DNA from: Salvator merianae
Taxonomy: Eukaryota; Chordata; Lepidosauria; Squamata; Teiidae
NCBI GenBank assembly: GCA_003586115.2
Contig: QVOM02000073.1
Coordinates: 23,856,175-23,920,174 of the forward strand
Direction of reading: 5' to 3'
DNA: 64,000 nucleotides
Part shown: one piece after another, positions 13,690 to 30,186 of the stretch
How positions within the stretch are numbered: the first letter of the stretch is position 1
How the letters are laid out: each line of letters begins with the position of its first letter
Program-made: the position numbers and the translations under genes
The notes under the pieces: generated by a model
The model's database searches: none
Seen by the model: the letters and a program-made list of their open reading frames with translations, nothing else
What the model was told of the DNA's origin: nothing

Positions 13690-14104
13690 TGAGGAACCTG
13701 AATGGCTCGTGACCCAAATATCTGAAGGAGCACCTTTTCCAATGTAGACCTGCCCAGTCATTAAGATCAGAAAGGGAGGCCCTTCTTGTAGTTCCACTGC
13801 CCTCAGAGATGAAAGGGGTGGTGGCATTTGAGAGCGCCTTTTCTGCGGTGGCCCCAAGGCCTTGGAACAGCCGCCAGGGAATGTACACGAGGCACCAACA
13901 TTTAATGATTTTCAGTGCCTGGTTAAAGCATACCTCTGCACCAGGCCTTTGCACGTAGCTTCCTCTAAACGCAGGCCTGTGTGGGTGGGAGGGTTATATT
14001 TTAAGCATGTTTTATTCAGTTCTTATTAGTTGATTGTTTTATTGAATGTAATGACCTGGGATCTTCTGGTGAAGGGTAGAATACAAATAAATTATAATAA
14101 CAAC

Positions 14105-14134
<30 letters not shown>
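13690..14134 (+). mobile_element. L2-type LINE 3' end with (AAT)n tail
   Basis: Phrases 'cctgcccagtcattaagatcagaaagggaggcccttct', 'ggccccaaggccttggaacagc', 'ctttgaatgtaatgacctgg' type sequence and a terminal (AAT)n run at 14099-14134 follow the order of L2-type LINE 3' ends common in squamates. Only a decayed C-terminal part of ORF2 can be included. Confidence 0.6.
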
Positions 14135-14135
<1 letters not shown>

Positions 14136-14213
14136 GGGGTCTAAATATTTGTTATATGATTAAAATCCTGACAGCTGGTTTGTTTCTGGAAAACAAATTC
14201 AGGAAGTGGAATT

Positions 14214-14397
14214 TAAGGGTGCTTTCACATGCAGCAAAAATTGACTCAGAAAGCACCCTTGTGTTCTCATTCCACCTTTTCTAGCCCCAAGTGTTCATGA
14301 GAGGGAGAGGAACAAACTGGCATGTGAATGATCCCACCTACGAACCATCTCTAAACTGCCTCTGAGGTGCTTTTCCTGTATGGGTGAACACAGCCTA
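14214..14397. mobile_element. Short TIR element (MITE), copy 2, inverted
   Basis: The reverse complement reads aggctgtgttcaccc..aaaagcacctcagaggcag..agagatggtt..gtgggatcattcac, aligning with copies at 1157-1378 and 25815-26032. Confidence 0.55.
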
Positions 14398-14579
14398 AAA
14401 GGAATTAAAGCTTTTCCTGCCAGCACTTTTTCCACTGACATCTGCAACATTGCAGAAAGCGAAGCATCTTTCAGAGCAGGGAAATGGTGTTCTTGGAAAG
14501 GACTTATGACTCCTTTTCTCTTTACTCACAAACGCTGCCTCCCCCTCATCAAATGTAAGGCATATTCACATGTAGCATC

Positions 14580-15100
14580 TAAGGGCCTTTCTGCACTTAC
14601 CTTAGATGCACATCAAGAAGTAGACTATGGGTCTCCCTCCTGCACATTAGTGCAGAATACGGGAGGCCTCAGATACTCCTAGTATGCTCTGCCTGCATCA
14701 GATGGAGCATATTCCAGATCTGGATGGCCTAGATCCAGATTACCAGTAGACCTTATTTCACTAGCAGGTGAAAATCAGGATCACAGAGGCATGTAGAAGA
14801 CCCATGCCTCCATGTTCTGGATTAACACAGAGGACCCATTTTGGTGGCACACCTTATTGCACCACCGAAATGCATCCCTCAGAAGCTCCAAGGCCAAGAA
14901 CTTTAGTTTCTGGCCATCAGAGCTTCAGACACTGACTCTGGAGTTCGCATGAGCTTTAGGATCAGCGCAGAGGCTGGGCTAGAATAGTCGTTGCCATGCA
15001 CACGGCATTGTTCTAGTCCAGAGCGATCTGTCCCAGCCTTGGAGCTGATTGGTTTGTTCCAGATCAGCTGACCCAGAATAAAACAGATAAGGCAACAAGT
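14580..15100. mobile_element. Non-autonomous DNA transposon, family C, copy 2
   Basis: Begins with gggcctttctgcacttac and shares with 12525-13062 the phrases 'gcctccatgttctggatta', 'ggtggcacacc..attgcaccac', and 'ccaaggccaagaactttagttt'. No transposase. The right end is not resolved. Confidence 0.4.
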
Positions 15101-15356
15101 TCCTAAATTGGTTAGGTGGTTAGATCCCTTAGCCTGCAATCTGGGGCATATGACCATCTTAATGAACAGGGAATTTTTACTTTCCCAACATTTCTTCACA
15201 ATTATGTGAGTGGAAAAGCATCCTTAGCTGCAGAGCATTCTACCCTATATTAATAACTATGCTCAGGGACATCTTTTGAGCTCATCAAACTGATTAAAAA
15301 AAAACAAAACTTTGAGGATAATGTCTGATTCTCTTGCCGTATTCCAACTGTTGGAG

Positions 15357-15446
15357 CGCTTCGGAGGGCCACAATAAAGAAGAGCAAGACAGACCTGTTG
15401 AATCCAGAGGAGGCAGATGATCCGCTGGCTGACATCTCCTCAGTGG
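15357..15446 (+). CDS. CACNA1A: CACNA1A exon (human exon 10 equivalent): I-II linker
   Basis: Encodes (A)[30 protein letters not shown] of the I-II linker. The acceptor has a weak tract and ends in ttggag at 15356; the split codon g|cg gives Ala after HPFD. The donor is gtgg|gtaagt. The exon is 90 nt. I recall mammalian forms with and without an extra Gly here; this sequence has no upstream AG that could add it. The basic cluster RRATIKKSK is conserved. Confidence 0.93.
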
Positions 15447-16552
15447 GTAAGTCTGATGGACAGGGAGCATCACAATAGTTCTTAGTCTTTTCATACACGG
15501 TAGCCATTTTACATCCAAACACGCACTGACTGGAGACCATTTCCTAATTCCCCCTGTTCTTCTTCTGTGATGCTTATGTTTGTCACGGCACACCTTAGGC
15601 CAAGCAATAGTCCAGTAGTTTTAATCTGAAGATCAGTGTGAGGACTATTCGTTAAAAGTAAACCTAAAGTATTTATTCATTTATACATTAGCAGATTGTA
15701 GGAAATGTGTGTTTGGGGACAACGTAGAAGTGCCACTCTGCTGTTGAAAATGTAATCATGTTTTCTACCATCCTATTGCTTTATAATAAGGAGCTAACAA
15801 GCGGTTAGAACAACAACCACCTTCCCAAAAAGCCTGACCAAAGAATTCCTAAATGAGTGCCAACACAGTTTATCTGCCCACTGGCTCCATTTGTGGCCTT
15901 TCTGTGGCATGATGCTAAGAGTGACTTGATATGCCACCAAATGCAGCAAATGTTGGAGGCAGCATTCTTGAGGTATAGCCACTGCTAAATACTGAGTGAT
16001 CTGCACAGTCAGTGCACCAGTCCATCCTCTTCAGCATTAATGATGCCACGCAAATAAAAGTCAGAAAGATAATATGGGGCTTTTGTACCCTTAATATGTT
16101 TGTGGGAGGCAAAATTTTGGCAGACAAGACTTGCTGAAATACTGAAGGTACAAGAAGCTGGATATGCTATGCCACAGTTAGCTTTCGTCTTAGTTTGATG
16201 CTTTCCCTCTTTCTGCCTGTTCAGGATCAAAATGAGACCTTATTGATGATTTAAGCCATTTCTGCATTTACCACCCCTGAAGTACTTCAGCCTGTGCTGC
16301 TCCTCTTGTGGTCCAAGCCCAGTAGGTGCCGCCTGCATTGCAAGGGCTGGAATGCTATCGTCCTAGCCCAACATAAGCAGCAGTGCGGACAAGTTCCACT
16401 CCAGGCAAAACATACTTCCACCTTATCACCACTCACCCCTCCCTGTGACTGGCCCATATCCCCTTTGATCCAGTATTGCATCCAGCACCTGGGGGTGGAG
16501 TTGAACTACCTCCGTGTCAAGGTTTCAAAGGTGATCTTTGAAACTTGCATAA

Positions 16553-16633
16553 GGAACAATGGAAAATGCCAGAGCCCCATCTTCAAAGCTTATGCAAGCT
16601 TTGAAGGTGGGACTGCAGCATTTTCCTTGTTCC
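16553..16633. repeat. 81-base hairpin (foldback)
   Basis: Left arm 16553-16591 and right arm 16596-16633 are inverted copies (about 38 bases, a few mismatches) around a 4-base loop atgc. The core is cttcaaagctt/aagctttgaag. Length and shape are like a pre-miRNA, but it lies in repeat-like sequence, so a MITE core is as likely. Confidence 0.65.
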
Positions 16634-16778
16634 AGACCAGGTGCAAAAATTGACGATGACTGAACCAGAACAGGCATCATTAGTACACTTGCAGACCTTC
16701 TCAAACAGGTCCACAGTAAAACTGGAATAGGAGATAGCCCTTGGGGCACTTCTGGAACAGCATAGCACTAGTCTTGTG

Positions 16779-16811
16779 TGGAAAAAGCTTACTTGCAAGC
16801 AGCTTTTTCCA
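16779..16811. repeat. 11-bp stem hairpin
   Basis: tggaaaaagct and agctttttcca are exact inverted copies separated by 11 bases. Confidence 0.8.
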
Positions 16812-17234
16812 GTATACAGGAAGGTACAAAAAGGTCTTAAATGTATCTCACATTTTCCTTGTGTGCAACAACTTAAAATAAAACAACTGTTGTCTGGGAA
16901 GGGAGGAAGGAAGGAGAGACGGAATGGGTTTATTTAAAAGCTGTTATAAAATGTAATAACTTTACAACTTATACTTGTAATTCAATTTAGAAAATGGGGA
17001 AAATATTTTGATTTGATTTGAGATTTTTCTGAAGTTCTTTAAATGCCTTTTATCATCAGAAGTAGAATATCTGAATTTCTTCTACCACCATTCCTCTCAT
17101 AAGAGAGATCACAGTAGTACACAACACTGGAGAAAATACAAGCTAATAGTAGAATGTACAGCTAGTTGAGCCAGTTTAGTGTGATCTATGATGTATAGGC
17201 CTCTGTGTTTCTAACTTTTATCTCTTCTTGGCAG

Positions 17235-17444
17235 GTTCACCTTTTGCTCGAGCCAGCATCAAAAGTGCCAAGCTGGAAAACGCCACTTTCTTTCACAAAA
17301 AGGAGCGGAGGTTGCGTTTCTATATCCGTCGAATTGTCAAAACTCAGGCCTTTTACTGGACAGTCCTCAGTCTGGTAGCTCTCAACACTTTGTGTGTTGC
17401 TATAGTACACTACAACCAGCCAGATTGGCTATCTGACTTCCTCT
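17235..17444 (+). CDS. CACNA1A: CACNA1A exon (human exon 11 equivalent): IIS1
   Basis: A 210-nt exon encoding [19 protein letters not shown], a basic stretch ([12 protein letters not shown]), helix IIS1 ([20 protein letters not shown]) and the S1-S2 loop [10 protein letters not shown]. It starts the voltage-sensor domain of repeat II. The acceptor is cttcttggcag (ends 17234) and the donor is ctct|gtaagt. The first two bases complete the Gly codon from the previous exon. Confidence 0.97.
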
Positions 17445-20181
17445 GTAAGTACCGGTTCATCTGAACCTTTGTAAAATGGATTTATATGAGAAGTGTTTCT
17501 CTTCTCTGCCTAGCAGAAAGAATATCTTACCATAACAAGTCCGTTCTCCTTTTGTCATGAAAATGTATAAAAGGCAATGTCATAGTGGGATATGGTGATG
17601 CATCATAAGCTACATGAGGGTTTTAGCCAATTAAACTTTTTCTTAAAATTAATATATGATAGAACCATAACTCTGGATACTCTTATCTTTGTTTTTTGTA
17701 ATGTGTGTTATCTTGAGCCTTTTCATTTAGAAAGTATATTTGGTCATGTATGATAATATTTCTCCTTTTCTGTCATATTGTTTCCTTTTATATCCTGTCT
17801 TTCTCTTCTAATTTGAATTTTATGAATTTTCCAAAGAGGTTGTCTTCTCTTTGCCTTTCAGTTGAATGTTTTCCTTTTTAAAAACTTGCAAGTTTCTATC
17901 ACTTTCAAAATACTGAGTAGTAATAGAAAAGAAGGAGATTATTGAGGATATGTGTCTGATTTTCAGCAGATCCTGAAGGGTTCCAACTAGAGCAGATTTC
18001 AGTTATTATCCTCTTAAAAATACAATAGAAAGGAAAAGAAGATAATGCATATATACACTGTAGATTTTAACTGGGCGATTTGTCATTGACTTTCCCAAAA
18101 GAGACTAGGAATCATTAAACTAGAACTATTAATATCCTTATCAAACTGCAGTTCCCATACTTCGTGGTAAGCCATTATGGATGAATTGGCATAAAACGGA
18201 TATGTATACTGGAGCCTATCAACATGAACAAAATCTATTGGTAGTGTTATTTCTCTCCTCATTGCTCACACACAAACATCAGATGGTAAATTGTAGTACT
18301 TTCATGTTTTTTAATCCAATGTTTATTTGGATAAATCAAAGAATATGCATTTGTGTGAAGTAAGGGGTTTTTTTATTTTGATTCATATGAACCAATCACA
18401 TGGCAGTAATTCCGTAGCTGATGGGAGAGCTTTCAGTCCAGTAATTCTACCTCCTATGCTTTTGATTGGGGGTCTAGAGAATGACAGTCAGATGAGAGGA
18501 GTCAAGAACCAGATTCTCCTTTGTCAATGGAGTGCTTAAAGGACCAAAGTGTTTTGGTTTCCGAAAACGGATGCATGTATGAGCATTCTACCAACAGCAG
18601 CCAATACGTGATGAAGCACTTGTTGGCCACCAGACAAAGAACAGATCCTCTGCTCGCTGGCTTGCTAGCTGGCTTGCTTTACCCACCATATAGCTCTGCT
18701 GCTGAATATTAGCCAACCATTCTGTAGTTTTCTCCTCCCTCCATCCATGCTATAGAAAACGATGAAGTAATGATCAGCAAGGAGGGCTAGGAGACAGAAT
18801 GTGTGGTTTCATACAGTTCCTCAGAGCCTTTGGACCCAGGAAAAATTAAGGGAGCAACCACCATCAAGAATCATTTGGTGCTGGACAGATAGTCTGTTGG
18901 CTGCTTCTGATAATTTTTACAGAGCTATTCATTGTCACATAAGAATTTTTAAAAGGTGTTTTAAACAACAGTGAACAGCAGTAGCCTGCATGTTAGGGAT
19001 GGGGCGGGTGACATCCATTACCTCACATGCAACTATATTTTCATTATAATGATCAATGAACCGTGAAAGTCAATATAGTAATGATGCAGCACTGTAAGCA
19101 GTATTATGTGCCCTCGTAGCAGCAATTAAAACTTTGTGGCCATCGTCCAGGCATCTATGAGGCCTGGCAGATGAACTCATAACTGTTAACAGATTGGAAC
19201 CATACCCTCATTCAGCCCCTGAACCCCTATTCAGCCCCTGAAGCTCCCCAACGGCCAACAAGGTCAACCTACCGGTAAACCACTTTTAAGTACTCCAAGG
19301 TTGCCCTTGGCAGGGGGTCTACTTCTATCATGATGTAGTCAACTCATTGGCCGAAACCACAGGGGAGATTGCTGCTGGGGACTAAAAATGCAGTGGACTT
19401 TGGCTGCCCTTCTGGGCCATTACTCTGGCTGCATTTTATGCTAGTGGAGGCAGCATTCTGCCTGGAGCAGTGTTCCTGTGGGCCTGAGAAGAGTCAGCTT
19501 GGTGTCCTGCATTTTGGATTGCTCAACCACACCCTCAGGGCAACCACTCACTGTGGAAGCTCAAATCCTGTCCTGATGTAGATGAAGTCAGTGTTGCAAG
19601 GGATTTAGTTGTGAACATATTATAAAGCGATCTCAACCAGGGGGAAAGAATTGCTGGATAATATTTATATCACTTTAATAAGAGTTGTGGGAAATTTGTG
19701 GCTGAAATCTGCTTCCAACGCATTGCTGAATAGCAGAAAGGACATAAGCATAGAAGCAAGCCATGCTTATTTTCTACTTGAAGCATTTTGTTTTGTTTTG
19801 CTTGGTTGGGACTATTTGAAGGAACATTGCCATAAGAGCCTCCAAGCATGAAACATTCACATATGTGCCAATTTCATTTGTATACATAACTTTTTAAGGG
19901 TACTTGTGCCTTCTTTTCATTGTATCATTGGTTTTTGACTCCAGAATTATTTGCTTGGCCTGTGCTGGAATGCTATCATAAATCCGTCTGGGAGTATTTT
20001 TCCATGGCTCAGCAAATTATGATAAATAATATTTCCTACCTTACAGAAAAGAAAAGCGGGGGGAAGGATTATTGGAATACTTGGGAATAATTCTCACTGA
20101 ATCCAGTTGGACCAACTTCTGAGTAAAACTATGTATTGTTACTTTGTATGGAGCTTTTCGTAAACTAGAGAAAAGAAAGGT

Positions 20182-20349
20182 TAGGATTGCCATATAGAAA
20201 AATGACAGGGATTCTGCATCTTTAACAGTTCTGCAGAGAAGGAAATTTCAGCAAGTACAGCTTGTAATATAAACAAAAGCTGCCGAAATTTCCTCGTCGC
20301 AGCTATTAAGATCATGAAAACCTAAATTGTTTTCCATATGGCAATCCTA
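20182..20349. mobile_element. Tc1/mariner-type MITE with TA target-site duplication
   Basis: The 164-bp element (20184-20347) has terminal inverted repeats ggattgccatatagaaaa (20184-20201) and its counterpart at 20330-20347 (17 of 18 match). It is flanked by TA at 20182-20183 and 20348-20349. Internal halves are also partly complementary (gaaggaaatttcagcaag with a counterpart near 20285). No ORF. TA flanks are typical of Tc1/mariner. Confidence 0.7.
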
Positions 20350-20524
20350 CGTTCAGAGGAAGTGGCCTGAATGTTCATTTATGTGCACTGGACCCTGGAG
20401 AGCTGTCTATGGTGGTTAATGGAAGGGACAGGGAGAAAGGAGAAAGTGTGAATGACATCATGCTCTCCTCATGCCTCCCTACCCCAGCCTTTCAACTGGT
20501 TGTAATAAAAGCAACAAAAAGAGA

Positions 20525-20640
20525 GAATCCAGGCAAAGCAGAATAATTTGCACTGCATTCTCATCCTACAGGAAGACAAGCAAAAAGAAGCCCCATTGAG
20601 ATGGGAATGCAGTGTGAATCATGCCAGCTTGCCTGGATTC
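20525..20640. repeat. Inverted repeat (about 42-bp arms)
   Basis: Left arm 20525-20566 (gaatccaggcaaag..cactgcattctcatc) and right arm 20597-20640 (gatgggaatgcagtg..gcctggattc) are imperfect inverted copies. It is probably a small foldback transposon. Confidence 0.6.
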
Positions 20641-20806
20641 AGGTCCAGCCTCCAAGTGGGCATTTTCCACCCTTTCCCCTGACTACACAGCTCTTCAAGA
20701 CCACCTCTTAGCAAAGAGGCAGCTTCAGAATCCAAATTCCCGCCCTTTTGGGGGGTCCCTCTGAAAAATAGAAGTGGCAGCCGAATAGGCAGAAGCTTCC
20801 TGTTAG

Positions 20807-21148
<342 letters not shown>

Positions 21149-22114
21149 TAACAGATATTTTTTTTAATTGATTTATTGATTACATTTATTTCATGTCCCT
21201 ATACTAAATGGTCTTAGAACAGGTTACATAATTTAAGAACAATATAGAATACTAAAATCAGAAAATTATTAAAACAAAATCAGTGCAAGGGATGGGTCAG
21301 GAGGCTTCCCTTTTAACTAATACACTCTACTACTTTAGCTGACTGCTAAGTAGGGACATTCAGATCTGTAAAGCAACCACCTTTCTGATGAATAAATTTC
21401 TCAGCTACAACTTGGACATTTCAAGCTGTTATGGGAACCATTCTAGACACGTCTAAGCAGTGTTCCCACATGCAGAATTTTTAGGACTATTGGTTTAGTT
21501 TAAGTGATAGCAGATTGGAACTATTCCCAAGGGAAGAAGAAACACCTGACTGATGTCAACACAAGGTTTTTTTATTGAAGTTTAAAAGGCACACAGGAAA
21601 TAATTTTATTACACAGCAAATGGCAATAATAAAACACTTTCAAAAGTGGGTGAATTAAACAAATGGCAACTTGTAGCTGGCTGCAGCAGAGGAAGAGTTT
21701 CACTGTAACTACAGTAAAGGGACACAAAATCAGGACAAAGGTTTTTGCTGCCTCCTAAGCCTGAAGCCAAATCACAGAACACGCAATTAAGCAAACAAGG
21801 AAGTGTAATAGAGAGCTCAGCAAAGCATGTCAACATGAGAACTTTCTTAACCAATCAAGAATTTGTTAGTAGGCAAAAACTGGGAGAATTAAGATAAGTC
21901 TTCATTCCATGGGTTGAAGACCCTCAATGCAACAAACTCCTCAGTTCAAATAATCAGTTCTGATCCCCACACAATCATCAGTTGTGCCCCCGGAATTAAG
22001 TGGGACTACTACACCAAGCCACAATCTCCCTTTTTTTGCCAGGAAAATGGTTCTTTAATTAAAATACATGGACTAAAAGGAGAAATGAGAAAGGAGACCA
22101 CTGCCTGTGGACAA

Positions 22115-22370
22115 TGTGCAGCCATGGGCTGGTATACCAAGCCCTGTGCTGTTTCAGTTGGGCACCCAGAAGTGCACTACATCTGAGTACCAGGCTGAGA
22201 AAAACCTCAGCTGGAAACTTCAAAGACAGGGAGCTTTCATTCCCAGCCTCCAAAGTTGGGACGGGAAGCAGCCCAGGGGCAACCTGTCCCACCTTGGGAC
22301 TGGTTGCCTATTCCAGCTCACCACAGCACAGGATAGCCTGCGCAGTGCAGAAAGGGCCATACTGCCTACT
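22115..22370. mobile_element. Non-autonomous element, family D, copy 1
   Basis: Shares opening ('ataccaagccctgtgctgtttcag') and closing ('cacagcacaggatagcctgcgcagtgcagaaagggcc') phrases with about 38615-38800. No ORF of note. Probably a DNA transposon remnant; ends approximate. Confidence 0.4.
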
Positions 22371-22494
22371 TTAGCACTGCAGTATATGTTTATATAATGA
22401 TGTTTTACACAGATTCATGTATGAGTGTGAAAGCCCTTGCATGTGAATGCTGACATATCTTGTCTGAATTATAACTTATATAATCCATAGTATT

Positions 22495-22515
22495 ATACAC
22501 ACACACACACACACA
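22495..22515. repeat. (AC)n microsatellite
   Basis: About ten ac units in a row, about 40 bases before the next exon's acceptor. Confidence 0.9.
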
Positions 22516-22532
22516 TTAAATAACCTATATAA

Positions 22533-25073
<2,541 letters not shown>

Positions 25074-25146
25074 GTTCAATTTTGATGATGGAACCCCTCC
25101 AACCAACTTTGACACTTTCCCAGCAGCAATAATGACAGTGTTTCAG
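25074..25146 (+). CDS. CACNA1A: CACNA1A exon (human exon 15 equivalent): repeat II pore helix
   Basis: A 73-nt exon encoding [24 protein letters not shown], the extracellular S5-P loop and first pore helix of repeat II. The acceptor is cccttgcacag (ends 25073) and the donor is cag|gtaaaa. The Asp-Asp replaces the Asp-Glu of mammals (from memory). Confidence 0.97.
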
Positions 25147-26704
<1,558 letters not shown>

Positions 26705-28759
26705 TAGGAAACAGGGGTCTGTGGGAATGCTTGCTTATTAAATGTGATGATTCAAGGAGTGGAGAAAAGAGATTTCATACATGGTTTCAGCAGAATTGTA
26801 AGTGAATTGTTCCCCTATCATAGTTATTGTCATGTGGTAAGCAAGTGATCCTGATATGGGTTTATATTTCAGAATCAAAACAAACTTTGATTCACACAGC
26901 ACCATAATGCAGCTATGAGAGTGCCCTAAGGGCATAGAGTCCATACATCCTTTCATGCTTATGGCACTATCGGTGCACTGGAAAAGCACAAGGCCCACAC
27001 AACCCTGCACATGTCTAGCAAACAGGCTGGCATAAGCACTATTAAGAGCGCTGGAAAAGTAGAGTAGGAGAAAGCACTGTGACAGCAGTTTTTCCTCTTG
27101 CATCCCACAACTGCTACTGGTACACCTGACCGGTTCTGCATTTTTGGAGGCAGATAGACCAGCCCTATTTTCCTGAACTCAGAAATTAGCCACCTGCCAC
27201 AACATTCCTGTGTTCAAAAAGACATCCCCAGCATAAACGTCAAAGCCGGAGATGTTTGTGTGGCCAGGACAGTGGCAAGAGTGCAGACAGCATACAGCCA
27301 TTTTATGAAGACTACTGTGCTCATAGGCTTTTGTCAGCATGCTGCATGGCAGCCCCCAACAACACACATCCTGCCTTAATTGCATTTAAAGATGGGTGGG
27401 TGTGCCCCTGTAAGACATGCTAAACCAGCTTCTATATGGAATTTCTAAACTCCCATTCTGTCCTTTCTCCATGCAAGTTCCTACATCTTCTTAAATGTAC
27501 AATAACTTTCATTAAATGCAATGTTTGAGGGGTAAGCTGCTTCCTGGGTGCATCCTAACCTTCAATTATATGTCTACGAAATTGTGTGTGTGGAGGGTTT
27601 CATTGTGTTTTTTAAAGGGGAACAATTTTCATAAGCTGCCATTAAACATTTGTATCTGGCGACATATAAATGACCTACCTACGTACACACATACTGAGTG
27701 CTTCTCCATCCCTCTATTGCCAGAGTGTCTAAGCTGTGACCTATGCACTATATTCGCCTCCCTCAAAACTTTTTATGCTATTTTGAAATTTTTAAAGGTT
27801 GTCTTTTTATTATTTTTTGTGCTTACCATTTCCATGAGCGAAGCAAGCATAAGCAATCAACAGGCAGTTTAGAGATACGGAGATCTGATCTCTCTATGAG
27901 ACATCAAAGCAAAGCATTGGCAATGAGCAGTATATACTGGGGGGTAACTTTAAATACTGTACAGCGGTCAATGTATTCTTAATCAGCTGGTGAACTCTGT
28001 GAATCAATGAATAGAATGCAGAATGGAGCCTGTGGTTAATAATTCATAAAGGAAGTGGAGATGGGGAGGTGGAAATGAGGAGCAGCAGGGAGGTGGTAAT
28101 TAATTATTTAAATTGATGACCGACATGTCTAAGATCACATTTAACAAATTTTGTTCAAAGGTCACAGTAAGGCCTTTATTGCAAAATTTGTAATTGTTGA
28201 ATTTTGTGGGACATGAACAAGATGGCCTGCATTTTGTGCAAAGCTTAAGGAGGTTAGCACAAAGTGCACATAAAGCAATGCAGATGCTTAGAACAAATTT
28301 TTGAGGAAACTGAAGGAACCCGATGCCAGATTTTTATAATATTTGAGGATATGTTTGTAAGCATGATGAGATCTTTTGTACATTAAAAATGATAAATTCA
28401 GCTTCACCTATGCCCACCTTCCTGCTTTGGACCTATGCCATCAGCGGCACCTGATCCGGATTAAAAGTGGTTTTGCTGGTGTTGCATGGACTTCAAAGAA
28501 ATCTCTTAAACCAGTTTCAGCAGAAGGAGGGACCTCTAGCTGCACTCTCCCATGGCAGCTGTCACTGCCCACTCTGACATGATATCCCTACTGTATAGTA
28601 GGCATGTTCTGGTGATTAGAGAGAAAATCCATTATTTATCTTGTTGGGAATGATGGTTGTAATGATGGTTTGTAAAACATTGTTTTAAAGTTTTACAAAA
28701 CATTTGAAATGGCATTGCTGTTCTACATAGAATTTGCTAGAGGAATACCCAGTAAACTC

Positions 28760-29130
28760 TTGCCTTAGCTCATTTTACTTATTAGCTCATCTTGCTCCTG
28801 TGTTGCTCCTCTGTCCCTCCTTGGAGCCTAAGGGGGGAAACCAAAGCATATCATGTTGCCACATATGATGACATCATTGTATGGTATCACATAGTCTGGG
28901 GTCTGTCAAGGCTTCTCCTAACCTTTAAGCAGATAAAGAAATGGTTATTTGTCTTCTGAAAGCTAGCAGGTGTTGGGCAAGTGCTGCCAGGCCCCAAATT
29001 GCATGTCATCATATGATGATATCATTGCACGTTATGAGATGATGTTGCTGAGCAGAGCCCCCAAGTTTCAAAGATGCAAGGAGGGGCAACGCAGGAGCAA
29101 GGTGAGGGTAAAGTAAATGCATACCTTGCT
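28760..29130. mobile_element. Large imperfect inverted repeat (foldback element)
   Basis: The left outer arm (28786-28823, ctcatcttgctcctgtgttgctcct..ccttg) is the reverse complement, with mismatches, of 29077-29107. The inner arms both carry catatgatga..atcattg (28855-28890 versus 28998-29040). No ORF. Confidence 0.5.
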
Positions 29131-29405
29131 ACTAGGGGGAGTTTTCTAGCTATTAACTGTTCCACTTAGCAAATTCCAGCCCCTTTGTAGAGGGGCAACA
29201 CCATTTCCAATGCTTTTTAAAACATCTCAAATGACTTGCAGACATCTACTGTCAAAGCAACCATTGGAACTAAAGATTAAAGTGAGGATGCCACCAGGAT
29301 GAGCTCAACTCCAGGTGACTGCATATACAAATCCATGTCATTTTATTGGCAGCAATAAAGGAGATGCCCTATTACAGGATATTTTCAACTTCCCTGTCTT
29401 GCCTG

Positions 29406-29497
29406 GAGTACCTGGTATTCCCAGACACCCTCCATCCAAGTACTAACCAAGCCCAATCAAGCCAAACCTGCTTAGCTTCCAAACTGAGGCAAAATTG
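29406..29497 (-). repeat. 5S rRNA-derived segment (SINE part or 5S pseudogene)
   Basis: On the minus strand the order ggaagctaagcagg..ttggttagtacttggatgg..gtctgggaataccagg follows the 3' half of vertebrate 5S rRNA, including the region of the internal promoter. An insertion of about a dozen bases and many substitutions exclude a functional 5S gene. In reptiles this sequence is commonly part of a 5S-related SINE. Confidence 0.75.
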
Positions 29498-29533
29498 GTG
29501 AGAGATGAGCTAAAGACTGAGTCATGGAATTAG

Positions 29534-29797
<264 letters not shown>

Positions 29798-30137
29798 TAA
29801 GTGCTGTAATGGTTTATCTCTGTCCTCTATGGCCTTCAGCTCTCTGGCTCAAAAAGCAAAGTTGCAAAGGATTTCTTGCAGTTATCAGTCTCAATTAATA
29901 GTCTTCAGTAAGGATGAGAGGTGACAGCTGGGGTCTTATAAAAACTGTAGGGAACATTTATTTGTGACAGAAGAAGACAATTCTCACAAGTCTAGCCTTT
30001 TCCTTTCTAGCCTTTCTGGCAGAAAATGCTAACTTCTTCTGAGCCTGAAGAGGGTACTGAAAAGAAGAAGCAGACAAAGAATATAAATTTTGGTGCAAAT
30101 TTATTGTAGCCCATGTACTTTCTAACAGAAGAGATTG

Positions 30138-30186
30138 ATTGGTTGGTTGGTTGGTTGGTTGGTTGGTTGGTTGGTTGGTTGGTTGG
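30138..30186. repeat. (GGTT)n microsatellite
   Basis: About twelve ggtt units. It sits at the end of a reversed L2-type 3' fragment (30187-30235). Confidence 0.92.

Larger units (their letters stand above)
13415..15356 (+). other. Intron
   Basis: Holds an L2-type LINE 3' end with (AAT)n tail (13690-14134), an inverted copy of the short TIR element (14214-14397) and a second family C element (about 14580-15100). Confidence 0.7.
15447..17234 (+). other. Intron
   Basis: Holds an 81-base near-perfect hairpin (16553-16633) and a second short hairpin (16779-16811) inside a low-copy-looking region starting near 16250, whose opening 'catttctgcatttacc' resembles the start of family C elements. The remainder is unrecognised. 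Confidence 0.65.

Noticed and set aside
29406..29497. Functional 5S rRNA gene
   Set aside because: Only the 3' half is recognisable, with an insertion and many substitutions.
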